DNA of 64,000 nucleotides, taken from the NCBI GenBank assembly GCA_963662175.1, contig OY759216.1, positions 52,097,087 through 52,161,086 of the forward strand, written 5' to 3'. Origin of the DNA: Aradus depressus (taxonomy: Eukaryota > Arthropoda > Insecta > Hemiptera > Aradidae). This document shows, piece after piece, positions 22,901 to 33,821 of this stretch. The position numbers and the translations under genes were made by a program. The stretch's first letter is position 1. Each line of letters starts with the position of its first letter. Under the pieces are notes generated by a model. It did no database searches. It was not told where the DNA came from and saw nothing but the letters and a program-made list of their open reading frames with translations.

Positions 22901-23329
22901 CAAGCCTCCCATGAAATAATCACTAACAGTTAATTATGTATTCGTAGTAATGATTAAGAGCGGGTCGCATCGTAGTTAAAAGCAAAACTTGACTTTAGTT
23001 TTTGACTCCGCCTCGGTAGTGCACTAAAGTTGTCAATATGTGGAAAATAATCTATTTACACTAATTCTCAATGGTTTCCGAATCGTTTCCAATATTATTT
23101 ATTTTCAATTATGTGCTATTAATCCTTCATCATCGGAATAAATGATAAACTATATGAGGATAGTAAAAAAAAAAAATTAAACGTGATTATATAATCCTCA
23201 ACACTGATGAAATGTGCTGAGGCGAAAAGTCGATTGCATGAATATGCCCGAACTGTAAATCTGAGAAGGGTGGTCAGTGTGATTGTGGGTCCTGACGAAA
23301 GGATAAGAGCTTTTTCTAATTCAGTAGAA

Positions 23330-23608
23330 CCGCGGGTTCAAAACCCCGGCTTGGCCCTTAGGTTTATATCTAGGACGTGAAAAAACCTTGAGCACGCCGT
23401 CCTTCGAATGGGACGTTAAGAAATGACCCGAGTCTGTTCGATGTCAGGTACTCGATAAAGACCCCTACCCTAGGTGAATGAAAATATAGGGTAGACAAGA
23501 GTCGGGCTCATGTCCACCAGAGTGACAAAAGAGGAAGTAGGCGATATGACCTTACAGTTAAAGCCCGGGCATGATAATGTATGAGTCATAATAAATAATT
23601 AACTAAGT
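23330..23608 (+). mobile_element. SINE-1, copy 9 (5'-truncated)
   Basis: Starts near the B box (GCGGGTTCAAAACCCC) and keeps the body and the 3' end GGGCATGATAATGTATGAG. Confidence 0.8.
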
Positions 23609-24504
23609 CAGTTAGGAAGCCCCAGAAGTCGGAAGTCCATAAACGAAACCTTTATGGAGGGACCAGCCATTGATAATTGACAGGATTAGAATCAAAGTGG
23701 TCCAAGTGACATTTTTAAAACTTTGAAGAAACTGTGCATTAAGTTCTTAACTGATTTTAAAAGTCTATAATTTATCGTAACCGGAAATATTTTGTCTTCT
23801 GCTTTTATGGTGAAAGTTGCTGTTAGCAAACATAAAATTGAATAAAAATCTTAATTTCAAGGTCACTGTTGATTTGTTTAAGTTACTTGTTCATTTCACC
23901 AAAATGGAATAAATGATTTGCCATTAGATCTCAGCACTGGCTAGCATTTCACTTGTACAACTTTTTTCCTGAACAGAACTATCATTTTTGTACCCGATTA
24001 TGCACTTAGCGAAAAAATTTCAAAAATGTCACCTGGACCATTTTGATTCTAACCTCGTCAATTGTTTTCTGTGAAACTGTCTGAAGAATGATGTGAAATA
24101 ATAGGCTTGTGTTTCTTCAACTTTTCGCCTTTCTCAAAATTAGGTTTTGGGCGGTCCTTTCATCTGATTCCTGTTTCATACAGCTAATTTCATATTTAAA
24201 TACCCAATTTGAAAAGATTTTGTACCATTTACATGGACAATTACCTATCTGAATATCTTACATCAATCATTACATAACTCAATATGTGTACATAATATTA
24301 TAGAAACCCACGGAACAATGTAATATCAACTAAAATATGTATGTGAAATATGTCTAATAATCTGAATAGTTTCGGGGAAGTAAGATAAGGAAGAAGGGAA
24401 TAAGGTTTTTACCTTTTGTCCTGATATCGCCGGGTCACCTGCTAGTACATGGATAATCCTTAATACTCTGTTCATGGATTAATTATTATTTGAAGGAGCT
24501 ACTA

Positions 24505-24980
24505 TCGGTGAATTACCGGTTATGTACTTCCCCAACAAGAATTATTCAATTACGTTTTCGCTCTCCCTTCAAAGCCAATCGACCGATAGGGCTAAAACTC
24601 AATATTTGACTTGCATATTAGCTTCTCAATCCTCATTCTTAATTGTGTGTCTATACAATCATTACATCGGCAGTTATTATGGTATTTGAGTTAAGCCCTC
24701 CTTCTGTGCTCTCCTTTCCTTTTAATTGATTCCGCTGAAAGTTTATATATATCCTCTTTATAGGGCTTTGAATTTATATACGAAATTTTCTGTCAATACT
24801 TTTACTACAACGACAATTATTAGTGTTTGTGTTAAGGCTCCTCCCTAATCCCCCATTTTTTTTTTTTAATTTTTGGATTTAGGATGTCAGAAAACATGAA
24901 ACTGAAAATATGATACTCATCGAATTTCTAACTGATTACATAACTTCCCCTATACTTCGTATAGCTGGGGAAGTAAACAA
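24505..24980 (-). repeat. Family B repeat, copy 8, near full length
   Basis: Runs from GGTGAATTACCGGTTATG and TACTTCCCCAAC (3' end) to CCTATACTTCGTATAGC and TGGGGAAGTAAAC (5' end). The small palindrome at its 5' end, CTTCCCC...GGGGAAG around TATACTTCGTATAG, is perfect here. Confidence 0.85.
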
Positions 24981-25029
24981 TTCAAAAGTTAGTATTTTTG
25001 CACGCAGTTGTGCAGTATTCTGACATTAT

Positions 25030-25115
25030 TTACTTCCGTTAAACATAACATGGTAATAATATATATAATAAAAACTTCTGAGTTCAACACGTAAATAAAA
25101 TATGAATAAATAAAT
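25030..25115 (+). repeat. Family D repeat fragment
   Basis: ATTTACTTCCGTTAAAC and ATAACATGGTAATA match the start of the family D segment at 46955. Confidence 0.45.
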
Positions 25116-25358
25116 AGGTTAAGAGTAACGTAACTAAGAAAACGAGGAATTGAGATGAATTTTTTATTATAATTATTAGTATTGTATCAGTAATAGGGAA
25201 GTTAGACATCACAAATCGTGTAAGCAACATTTAACGAATTATTTGTTTTAATGTTTTATTATATATTTTATTCATTTCCATTTGAAATGTCTGAAGCAAC
25301 TGAATTTTTAAAGATGTTTAAGTAATCATATCTTAATTCATTGTATGTTGTGTTGCAG

Positions 25359-26517
25359 TATCGAGAGTTGGGACTCGCACGAGCCAAAAGGAATCTGGAA
25401 GAAGAAACTCGTTTGGAAAGAAGAATGGAAACAAGTTTGGAAATCTGTAAACAAACAAATATGGAAAACAGCCTGGAAAAAAGTACAAATTCCTATATGG
25501 AAAGAAATCCAAGTTCCTATCTGGAAAGAAGTTCAAGTCCCAGCTTGGAAAAAAATCCAAATTCCTATATGGAAAGTAATTCAGGTTCCAGCATGGAAAG
25601 AAATTCAAGTCCCTGATTGGAAAGAAATTCAAGTTCCAGACTGGAAGGAAATTCAAGTACCTGAATGGATAGAGGTGAAAGTTCCAGATTGGAAAGAAGT
25701 TCAAGTACCAGACTGGAAGGAAATTCAAGTACCTGACTGGAAAGAGATTCAAGTTCCTGACTGGAAAGAAATACAGGTACCGGACTGGAAGAAAATTCAA
25801 GTACCGATATGGAAACATATACAAGTACCTATTTGGAAAGAATACCAAGTACCAGATTGGAAAAAGATTTGGGTGCCAGAATGGGTGAAGGAGTATATTC
25901 CTGGAGAAAAACATCTCGGAAAGGATCATCATGGCTGGGAGGTTACTGCACATGACCTATGGAAGAAGAAGCTTATATGGAAACCTCAATGGAAGAAGAT
26001 CTGGCGAACGGAAAAGAAGCAGATATGGATCCCAGAAAAGAAATTGGAGTGGAAGACAGAATGGAAACAGATCTGGCGAACGGAAAAGAAGCAAATTTGG
26101 AGAACAGAGAAAAAACAAATTTGGAGGACAGAAAAGAAACAAATCTGGAGGACGGTGAAGCAACAAATCTGGAGGGTTGAGAAGAAACAGATCTGGAGGA
26201 CGGAGAAGAAACAGATCTGGAGGACAGAAAAGAAACAGATCTGGCGAACGGAGAAGAAACAAATCTGGGTGCCGCAGAAGAAACTCGAGTGGAAAGAGAA
26301 GTGGGTTCAATTGTGGAAAACGGAGAAGAAACAAGCGTGGGTGACGGACAAGAAGCAGGTGTGGAAGGAGGAACTGAAGGAGATCAAGGTGCCAGCCTGG
26401 ACACAGATCCAGGTTCCGGAGTGGAAGAAGGTGTGGAAACCAGTATGGGAGAAAGTGTGGGTTCCGATACATCACGAAGTCCATCACCACGAGGAGCACC
26501 AGCACGGCTGGGACTAA
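25359..26517 (+). CDS. Last exon of a secreted tryptophan/lysine-rich octapeptide-repeat protein
   Basis: Acceptor TTGTGTTGCAG precedes base 25359; an in-frame ATG at 25345 lies inside the intron end and is not the start. After one base completing a codon, 385 codons follow to TAA at 26515. The exon begins SIESWDSHEPKGIWKKKL. Next come about sixteen octads of the type IQVPDWKE (about 25471-25890), a linker GEKHLGKDHHGW (25902-25937), a second start DLWKKKLIWK, about a dozen octads of the type WRTEKKQI (to about 26380), and a His-rich end HHEVHHHEEHQHGWD. Trp recurs every eighth residue, with roughly one Trp in seven overall, and the protein is strongly basic. With the two upstream exons the precursor would be about 429 residues with a signal peptide. 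I infer an extracellular structural, perhaps cuticular, protein; I recall insect proteins of this style but cannot name the family. No enzyme motif is present. Confidence 0.85.
25471..25890 (+). repeat. 24-bp coding tandem repeat, IQVPDWKE type
   Basis: The unit AAATTCAAGTACCTGACTGG and variants repeats in frame about sixteen times. Synonymous drift between units shows it is not a recent expansion overall, although adjacent pairs near 25690-25790 are nearly identical. Confidence 0.9.
25960..26380 (+). repeat. 24-bp coding tandem repeat, WRTEKKQI type
   Basis: Units such as ACAGATCTGGAGGACGGAGA recur about a dozen times in the same reading frame as the first array. The shared 8-residue period and Trp position suggest both arrays descend from one ancestral octad. 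Confidence 0.9.
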
Positions 26518-27039
26518 CTCGACCTCCACCAGGACCAAGTCTACCATGACCCAACACCAGGTTGTCGACCTGCGTTGCGTCCACAACACGAACAGGAACA
26601 CCACGGCTGGGGGGCAACCCCCACACACTGCTCATCCCTCCTAACTTGTAATATAGACATGTACAGAATTTTACCTTATAAGTTTGTAAGAAAATATATT
26701 ATTTTTTTATACTTTTCTATATTTGATTGTCTTTTAATGTTTGAATCCCTCCATAAATCTGGTCAGCTGTTATCTTTCATGGTCTTAAAAATCTAGTTTT
26801 AAAACTGTTACGATTACACTACATTAATTAAAGAGATAAGTATGGAAACAACATACGAATATGTACCAGATGCCGTAAGAGGAACGTCATTCTGGAGGAT
26901 AACATATTTCAGATCTAATTATGCGGCTATTTCTAGAAGCCTCTAGGTTGAATTAAAGATGGAACTAGCTCGATCGGTAAATAGAGGAAACTCACAATCC
27001 GTAGATTATAAAAAAAATTGTGAAAGCGTTTTTGTAAAA
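26518..27039 (+). other. Probable 3' untranslated region, frame still open past the stop
   Basis: After the TAA the same frame stays open for about 90 codons and includes HEQEHHGWG at about 26587-26613, a near copy of the protein end HEEHQHGWD. The DNA block GAACAGGAACACCACGGCTG resembles GAGGAGCACCAGCACGGCTG about 99 bp upstream. Beyond 26650 the sequence is ordinary AT-rich DNA. Confidence 0.4.
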
Positions 27040-27049
27040 AATAAATAAA
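27040..27049 (+). promoter_or_regulatory. Candidate poly(A) signal
   Basis: Overlapping AATAAATAAA about 520 bp after the stop codon of the W/K-rich gene. It is the first canonical AATAAA I see; in DNA this AT-rich it may be chance. Confidence 0.3.
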
Positions 27050-27469
27050 GCAATAGATATTTGATAGCAAACATTTTTTATTGTACAGAAGTATATAATA
27101 TAGATAAACATAGAAACCACATTTTTAATCAAAATACTTACAATTTTACTTTGTATTCAAATTTCCGTTTTTAACATGAGACCACACTTTTTTTTTTTTC
27201 TTTGTTATGCTATGGTCAATGCATTTTAGCCATGACACTAGAGTGAAGTTGAAAATTTGACTAAAAAGATCTAAATAGTTTAATTTAAGTATTTGACAAG
27301 AGACTAAGTGAGGACTGAAATATATCTATTGGATTAATTGGAATAACTATAAAACTATATCGTTTGCTGAAATAAAATTGAAAAGAGTGTCAATGATCTC
27401 AATATTTCTAACTTTACTAATTATTAATCCGATATAGGTTGGTAGGAGGACACGATGGTATATTAAGGA

Positions 27470-27720
27470 CCACACTTAATCAATAATAGGATAAATAGGA
27501 TACGACATAAGAATGTACATATTAACAGAGGCAGCTTATAAATTAGATTTATAACTATTTGAGTTTGACACACATATGATTAGTAATAACAATATTATTT
27601 AAAAAAAAATAAAATGAAATGTTTAAAAAAATAATTAATAAATATATGAGTACAAAAATAATAAAATTAATACATAGATACATTTATAATAAATAGATTT
27701 CTTATTTCATTTAATAACAA
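27470..27720 (+). repeat. Family D AT-rich repeat
   Basis: GGATACGACATAAGAATGTA, CTTATAAATTAGATTTATAA and ACATAGATACATTTATAATA align with 9680-9880. Confidence 0.6.
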
Positions 27721-27778
27721 TTAAGAGCATTATAGCTAAGCGCATATATGTAGCTTATTGAAAATATAGTTATTTATT

Positions 27779-27897
27779 ATGACTCATGCCCGGGCTTTAA
27801 CTGCAAGGTCATATCAGAGAGCCTTTTCGTCGCTCTGTTGGACATGAACTATGGAAGTCCTAAATTTTGCCTACCCTAAATTTTTATTCACTTAGGA
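27779..27897 (-). mobile_element. SINE-1, copy 10 (3' part)
   Basis: GCCCGGGCTTTAACTGC, GCCTTTTCGTCGCTCTG and CCTACCCTAAATTTTTATTC. Internal deletions. Confidence 0.8.
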
Positions 27898-29171
27898 TTT
27901 CGAATTTGCGAGTATATTGAAAATAAATTTTTTAAATGAAAAACAAATTACTTTTCATTTATTCTTTTTTTGTCATAAATTTTTAGTGGTCTTTCTTTTC
28001 TTCATTCAACTTTGTACTAACGAATTCCATAGAAGCTCCTCGATTGCTTTCTCCTGTGAAATATATATATAATATATCGGGCATGAGACATAAACTATTA
28101 CACAAATTATAATATTACCAACGCTAAATCATTTTGGAGTAATAAATTCATCGAGAGAATAATATCAACATGTGAACAGGATCCGCAATTTTTAATATGA
28201 ATTTCCTTAGCAGAAATGTTTTATGCATTCTTTAACTGCAACACCAAAAAGTTAACTACTGTCTGTACGACGAACATTAATTTTTACAGCTTATTGTAGC
28301 TATTCCCCCTTATGCCCTTATTTATTTATTATTTTTAAAAAACATACATTCATCAATCGAAGCTTACATAAGAAAAAAAACAAGCAAGAAGAAAAAAAGC
28401 CTCATGTGAAATCTAACGACACTTTCCTTTAAAAAAAAAATTTTTTTCTTCTAGTTTTATTCAACCAGACCAACAAATAAGTAAAAAATCTCGGTGAGAT
28501 TTTTTATTTTATTATTTCTTCATTTACTTTATAGCAGCGAACATTTTCAGATTTCACCACAAATTTTAAGGTCATTAATATGATTTAAGATATGAAATTA
28601 AATTCCATGTTCTTCTCAGACTCAGTGAAATATATTTAATAAGGCTAGCAAGAGCCGGTAAAGAGTGGAAAAATGTAATTATGAAAATTTTGAACATATT
28701 AAAACAAATTTCTGTAATTTTTCTTGTACTTAAAACATTGACAAATATAGCTCCAATGAGACTTGAAAATTAGTTCAATTAGCAAAATGGTTTTGATTGG
28801 ATAAGATAAATGAAAACTCAAAGGATTTCTGGAAAACGTTTGACAATGAGTGAGCCTTCTCAACCTCTGCTTATGTCAAACTCAACAATAACAATATTTA
28901 CATCAAATTAATATATCAGTTATGATATAAATATAGTTAGGTATATCGTAGATTTTCCGTAAAGCCGTTCAATCAAACGTTCCTGTCACATGTGACTTCT
29001 TGATTCCAAATTTCAAGTTCATAGATCAAATTTATAAAGTAGTTTTTGAGTTAGAGCGCTCAAAAATTTCTAATCCCATACAACACATGTCTATGTAATA
29101 ATCGCGAAAATGGTGACCTTGAATTTCGTTGAAAACTCGATCTCGGATTTTTGCTCTATTACTATACTTCC
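27898..29171. other. No gene recognised
   Basis: Very AT-rich with homopolymer runs; only a 15-bp SINE-1 tail scrap near 28077. No supported frame. Confidence 0.4.
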
Positions 29172-29675
29172 TTATGCTATTGGTATGAGAAAGTTAAAAT
29201 TAAACAATTCAAAACTGTATTTTACCCAAATAAACCCTACTAACAGACTAAAAATCAATAAATTTCGTAGGATCGTCAAGTTCTGCATTGACATTTGTGA
29301 GACATGCGGTCGGGCGTTGTCATGTTTAAGAAGACATTTTCGTCTGGCTAACGCTGAACGTAAACTATGCACTTAGTCGATTTGATGGCTGTACTTCTCT
29401 GCAGTAATGATTTCGCCTGGATTCAAGAATGGATGATTTTAGTCCTATCTGGACTGGACTAACGGCAGCTGATGTGGAGACCGGCTACCCAGTGTTCAGC
29501 AGATTCGTCGGCAGCCAGGAGAAAAAGCAGTATAAGACGAGCTGGGGACCTCCACCGATCGTTGTAGATTGGTCGACCTAAAAAAAAAAAGGTTGATTTC
29601 AGTCCAACCTGCACAGCTTGTGGTCCATTGTTGTTCAGAATCCGCTTTTCATCACACATGATCATTCAAGATTTA
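29172..29675 (-). pseudogene. mariner transposase remnant
   Basis: Minus-strand reading with frame breaks. CDEKRILNNN (first catalytic Asp block, normally DEKWILYDN) lies near 29640-29665, LNPGEIITAEKYSHQID near 29380-29425, and HDNARPHVSQM (second catalytic Asp) near 29290-29325. Between them are a poly-A/T run and unrelated-looking codons. The third block (PYSPDL) is missing; the sequence turns into AT-rich DNA after QNLTIL. No terminal inverted repeats were identified. It is a dead, 3'-truncated copy. Confidence 0.75.
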
Positions 29676-29959
29676 AATTGATGCTTTCAGTGTAAATTTA
29701 ATTCAGTTGATTAGTATTTGTGAATCGAGTTTTTAAAATGTAATGTTTTGAAAAACAAAATATATTTGATTTGAGACCAGTATAATGTTCACTTGATGAA
29801 AGCGGTTTTTGAAATCTGATCAATTAAACACCACGTGACCTGGTAACAACATTCAAACAATTGTTTGTAAATAGTGAATAGCGACTAACTCATTGTAGTG
29901 TGGATTTTCTATAAAGTCTCAAGCAGACTTGGAAGAAAGGAAGTCTGTGATAATATATT

Positions 29960-29996
29960 ACTACAAGCTTTGAAGAAGACAGACTTCATGCCGAAA
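29960..29996 (+). repeat. Hairpin-like motif, degenerate
   Basis: TTTGAAGAAGACAGAC then TTCATGCCGAAACC resembles the CTGAAGA-stem-GAAAC units elsewhere, but pairing is poor. Confidence 0.3.
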
Positions 29997-30292
29997 CCTT
30001 GGTAGAAATTCTTTGAGTTTGCTTCATCGACTACAAGATGCATACTATGTGCTACCGTTTTTTATGGAAAGAAGGCTGGAGGACCCTCTACAGGTACACA
30101 ATAGGAGTAGAGGATGATTGGGGGTTTCGTAAGGCTCGAACCACGAAACCTTACGATTTTAACAGAACTACCATTTATGAATATTCATACTATTTATCCC
30201 GTTGAGTGAACGAAAGTATACACGAAAATTTAGTCAAACGAAATTAAAGAATATGTGAATCCACAGATAGGAACTTTTTTTTAATCAGTGAA

Positions 30293-30470
30293 TCTGATTC
30301 GATGTCAGGTACTCGTTAAAGATCCCTCAGCGAATAAACCAGGGAAGGCAACATTTATGACTCCCACTGTAGAATCGGGCTCATGTCCACCAGAGCGACG
30401 AAAGGGCGCTCTGGTAGTAGGCGATATGACCTCGTAGTTAAAACTCGGGCATGGGTCACAATATCTATCT
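30293..30470 (+). mobile_element. SINE-1, copy 11 (3' half)
   Basis: TCGATGTCAGGTACTCG through AGAGCGACGAAAGGGCGC to CTCGGGCATGGGTCACAATA. Confidence 0.8.
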
Positions 30471-30670
30471 AAGGTAGAGATGGTAAGCTGATATATCTTT
30501 CAGCAATATTGATACAAAGACGAGGGGGAAATATTGGTATATCGGAACTTACTTCATGTTGTCTTATGGTTTTATGCCACTGATATTATTATGACAGGAA
30601 CTCGGCCGTGGCATTTTTAAGATCTTGGTGCGTCTTAAAATGCATATTCATATTTCTTGTTTCCAGACGT

Positions 30671-30718
30671 TTTCGGCCTTACACCATCGTCAGACCTGAC
30701 GATGGTGTAAGGCCGAAA
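30671..30718. repeat. Perfect 23-bp palindrome, hairpin family
   Basis: Arms 30671-30693 and 30696-30718 are exact reverse complements with a 2-bp spacer. Each arm contains CTGACGA, a GGT/GCC stem and GAAA. Confidence 0.85.
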
Positions 30719-31429
30719 CCGGTAGTTATAAATATTTATATCTTTAGTGGAATAGACAATATTTCAAAAATAAGTTTGTCTTATTTATTTATTACAAGTT
30801 TCCACAATATGTCCGCGTTCCTCAACTTAGAAGTTGTCCAGACGTTTTACTTTTCTTCCTACAAACAGTACAAGTAGCTTCTTTACACCACTTTTTTTTT
30901 TTATGAAGGGTCCAGAAATGAAGAATCTGCTAAATCACATATCTGTAATTTTATAACATAGCATTTTAAAGGTGTAGACCTCTACATTTTTTCATCTTTC
31001 TGTTAGCGACGTCGCAACTACCAGGAACCATGCTGACAAAGATGCATACAAACGACCTGAATGAAACCCTATAAGAGAAGACGGTAACCCACATGACATG
31101 CTTTCTATAAGAACTCAGTTCATTTCATAAAAATAAATCTTTGATCTACAAAAAACATTAGATGGAGAAGGGTTTCTTCTGTAGGTTCTTACTTGGTCAA
31201 TCCAATCTTAATGAATGTAGGTGTTATGATGTTTAAATTTCAAGAAGTATGGGTTGCAATTTGGGATTACAGTAAGTCACTGTTCTATCTCTTCTCCTGT
31301 CTCCTGGGAGGATTGCATGGTAAGTGTGGTGAAGAAAGTGAATGGATATAGGTATGAATGCAATTCGCTATGGAAACATCAGTAAAGGTCCTGAATTGTG
31401 TCGTGTATTGTGTTTATCATGAGGTCATT

Positions 31430-31998
31430 GTGGAGTTTTCTGTTGCTTACGTATGTAGCCTCTGTGATGAGTGTGAATGTCTTTCACTAGAAAACCTGAA
31501 TTGGTTTCCGATTAGATTAGTTTTAGTCTAACCATAGATTTCAGAGCCGTATATCCAGAGTAGTTTGATTAGGAATTTGTAGCAGTTACGCTTTTGTGTT
31601 AAGGGTAATTTTGAATGTCTGTTGAGAAGGGAATAACGCATTTTAAACTGTTTGTTTTGTGAATTGCGTGTGAGGCATGTATGAAGGTTCTATGTCAGTC
31701 TTTCTACTGTCCCCATCGTAAGTCCTAAATATCTCACGATGAGAAAGGGGCTAATTGTATAAAAAAACTGCGGGGCACATATATGTAATGTTGAGATTTG
31801 TCAGTATTGAGTTTACATGTGTGACACCAGCTCTCAATTTGAGTGAAATGGCGTTGTAATGTGAACGTTGTATGTGAGATTCAGCAGCAGTTAAAGTGGC
31901 ATTGTCATCGACATATGTAGTTGTCAATGTATGTGGTGACGTTGGCATGTCTGAGGTATGGGGTGCAGCGATGAGATAGCAGAGCCCTGTCGAGAAGT
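31430..31998 (-). pseudogene. Jockey-type non-LTR retrotransposon fragment, reverse transcriptase
   Basis: On the minus strand QGS appears near 31980, then TYVDDNATLTA (the polymerase YxDD box) near 31910. Further on are SRYLGLTMG, QFKMRYSLLNRHSKLPLTQK and LLWIYGSEIYG, the standard order of palm and thumb blocks. Stops and frame changes are present. The segment overlaps the catalytic part missing from the copy at 5455, and the two share the YLG and WxYG blocks, so they may be related copies. Confidence 0.7.
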
Positions 31999-32387
31999 AT
32001 CTTTGTGCTAAATATGATTATAGGATTTTTAAAAAACATATTAAAAATTTAACTGAGATACATAAAGATTGGAACACCGTTAACAATTTTTTTCTTTAAA
32101 AAATTATGTTTATGCATTGGAATATAATAGTAATTAGATTACAACTTTATTCCCGTGGATATCAGAGATTTTGGACGCATTAACATCATTTTTTTTGTCC
32201 AAAACACTTTGCCCAAAACGTAATTTACACCTTGCACTACGGAATTTAAGAATATGTACTTCATTCCTTGATTAAATATTTTTTATTCACTTTTTAAGCA
32301 GTCTAGAAATATGCTTAAGAGAACGTTAGGCAAAATATTTAAAAACTCTTAATAAAACAGCGTAACACTATGTTCCCGGTAAAATGC

Positions 32388-32413
32388 TTTCGGTCCTATT
32401 GGACCATCTTCAA
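32388..32413 (-). repeat. Hairpin motif, TTGAAGA-stem-GAAA
   Basis: Minus strand: TTGAAGA, then GGTCC(AATA)GGACC, then GAAAGC. The stem is a perfect five pairs. Confidence 0.65.
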
Positions 32414-33021
32414 TGCTAACTCTACAATTGACAGGTAAAAAATTATAATTAATAAAAATAACTATATGCATACAAACTTTCAAATATATAAAATATATTT
32501 ATTATCCAATCCGTTTAAACGATTTTTAAATTTACTTTCTATTTTCACGCACATTGATAGCCTGAGATCTATCCAGGAATGCCTCGGCTGCATATAGCAT
32601 GATACACTCCAGTGCAGGCCCTGTTTGTGTTAGTGATACTACAACTTCGTGGTAATAAAAGTGAAAACATAAGACATCTTGTTGGTTACTTCATGTTTAG
32701 TCTTCAACTCACAAAGTTGACATTTAAACAGTATAATTATTTATTTAATTTTTAAGCTTGGAAATATAAATAATTCTAATAATAAGAGAAGCAGTTAATT
32801 GTATAGAATTAATAACATTTCCAATCATTATGAAAGGAAATTTTACAACATAGGCAGTACCAAATTATATAATGAAAAATTTAGAGTGTATTATCACATA
32901 TTTATTTAAATTAAATATGTCCACATGTAAATATTTACATCTTATCTAAGAGTTGCAGTTGGTTTCCTCACAAGAATTACGAGTATGTTATACTTAATTG
33001 TTAATTAAATAACTTCATCAA
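32414..33021. other. No gene recognised
   Basis: AT-rich, no supported frame or repeat match. Confidence 0.35.
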
Positions 33022-33155
33022 GGATCATTCACTGGTCTACCTGGCTCTTCCAAGTGGAGCAACCACAGAAGCCGAGGTTACATCCGCCTCAAGAAAGGAG
33101 TCCAATTAGTTATTGACTACAGAATAACATATATAGGCAGAAGGGAAACATTGTA
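33022..33155 (+). pseudogene. Possible papain-family cysteine peptidase C-terminal remnant
   Basis: One frame reads KWSNHRSRGYIRLKKGV and then IDYRITYIG before TAG. The spacing resembles the end of cathepsin L-like enzymes, where a NSWG..WG block precedes GYI(R/K) and a C-G-I stretch. The catalytic Asn and the conserved Cys-Gly are not preserved, and no other peptidase sequence is nearby. If real it is an isolated decayed last exon. Chance resemblance is possible. Confidence 0.3.
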
Positions 33156-33457
33156 GCAAATTGCAGCGCCCCAATGGTACACAGCCCTTAGCCTCAACTA
33201 AAAAACTAGTGGTACGCTTTTAACATTAGGTTTCACCCCCCTGTTACTAACCTTTAATTGTTTTTGTTAAAATTTATAGTGTTTGATGAGAAAGGTGGGA
33301 GAACACAAAAAAAATTTTATAAAATATATTTTATTATTATTATTTATTTTTTTTTCGACAGGAAAGTATTAATAATATTTAATTTGCATATTTACAATTG
33401 GCTACAAATAACCATAGATGAATTTGAAGACTGTTTGACTATAATATAAAGTATATA

Positions 33458-33469
33458 TACAAAATAATA
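33458..33469. repeat. Target-site duplication, left (TACAAAATAATA)
   Basis: Repeated exactly at 33822-33833. Confidence 0.85.
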
Positions 33470-33821
33470 GAGGGCGCCGGTAGCTCAGTGGTAAGCGTGC
33501 TTGACTTCTGAGCTCAAGGTCGTGGGTTCGTAGCCCGACCGAGGCCCTTAGTTTATTTTATCTGGGAGGTAAAATAAACTTAAGCACGCCGTCCTTCGGA
33601 TGGGACGTTAAGCGATGGTCCCGAGCCTGTACGATGTCAGGTACTCGTTAAAGACCCCTACCCTAGAAGGAATAAAAATTTAGGGTAGGCAAAATTTAGG
33701 ACTCCCACAGTAGAGTCGGGCTCATGTCCACCAGAGTGACGAAAGAGCGCTCTGGTAGTAGGCGATATGATCTCGTAGTTAAAGCCCGGGCATGAGTCAT
33801 AAAACCTAACCTAACCTAACC
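33470..33821 (+). mobile_element. SINE-1, copy 12, intact reference copy
   Basis: 352 bp between exact 12-bp duplications. The head GCCGGTAGCTCAGTGGTAAG (A box) and GGGTTCGTAGCCC (B box) are spaced as in a tRNA. The body holds a CTGGGAGGTAAAATAAAC segment, CCGTCCTTCGGATGGG (a small hairpin) and GAGTGACGAAAGAGCGC. It ends ATGAGTCATAAAACCTAAC with three full CCTAA units and CCTAC. CCTAA is the complement of the insect telomere unit TTAGG. No coding capacity; mobilisation must depend on a LINE. The best-preserved copy and probably the youngest. Confidence 0.9.

Noticed and set aside
25345..25358. ATG at 25345 as the start of the W/K-rich protein
   Set aside because: It lies in the intron end just before a good acceptor, gives no signal peptide (MLCC), and the exon phase fits the upstream exon at 12655.
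25471..26380. CRISPR array
   Set aside because: Regular 24-bp units without spacers, in frame and coding; this is a protein repeat in eukaryotic DNA.
25333..26628. Two antisense proteins
   Set aside because: They mirror the tandem-repeat exon; openness follows from the 24-bp period.
33471..33545. tRNA gene
   Set aside because: A and B boxes are present, but the sequence continues as a SINE with flanking duplication, and no full cloverleaf could be folded by eye. All other tRNA-like heads in the window belong to the same family.
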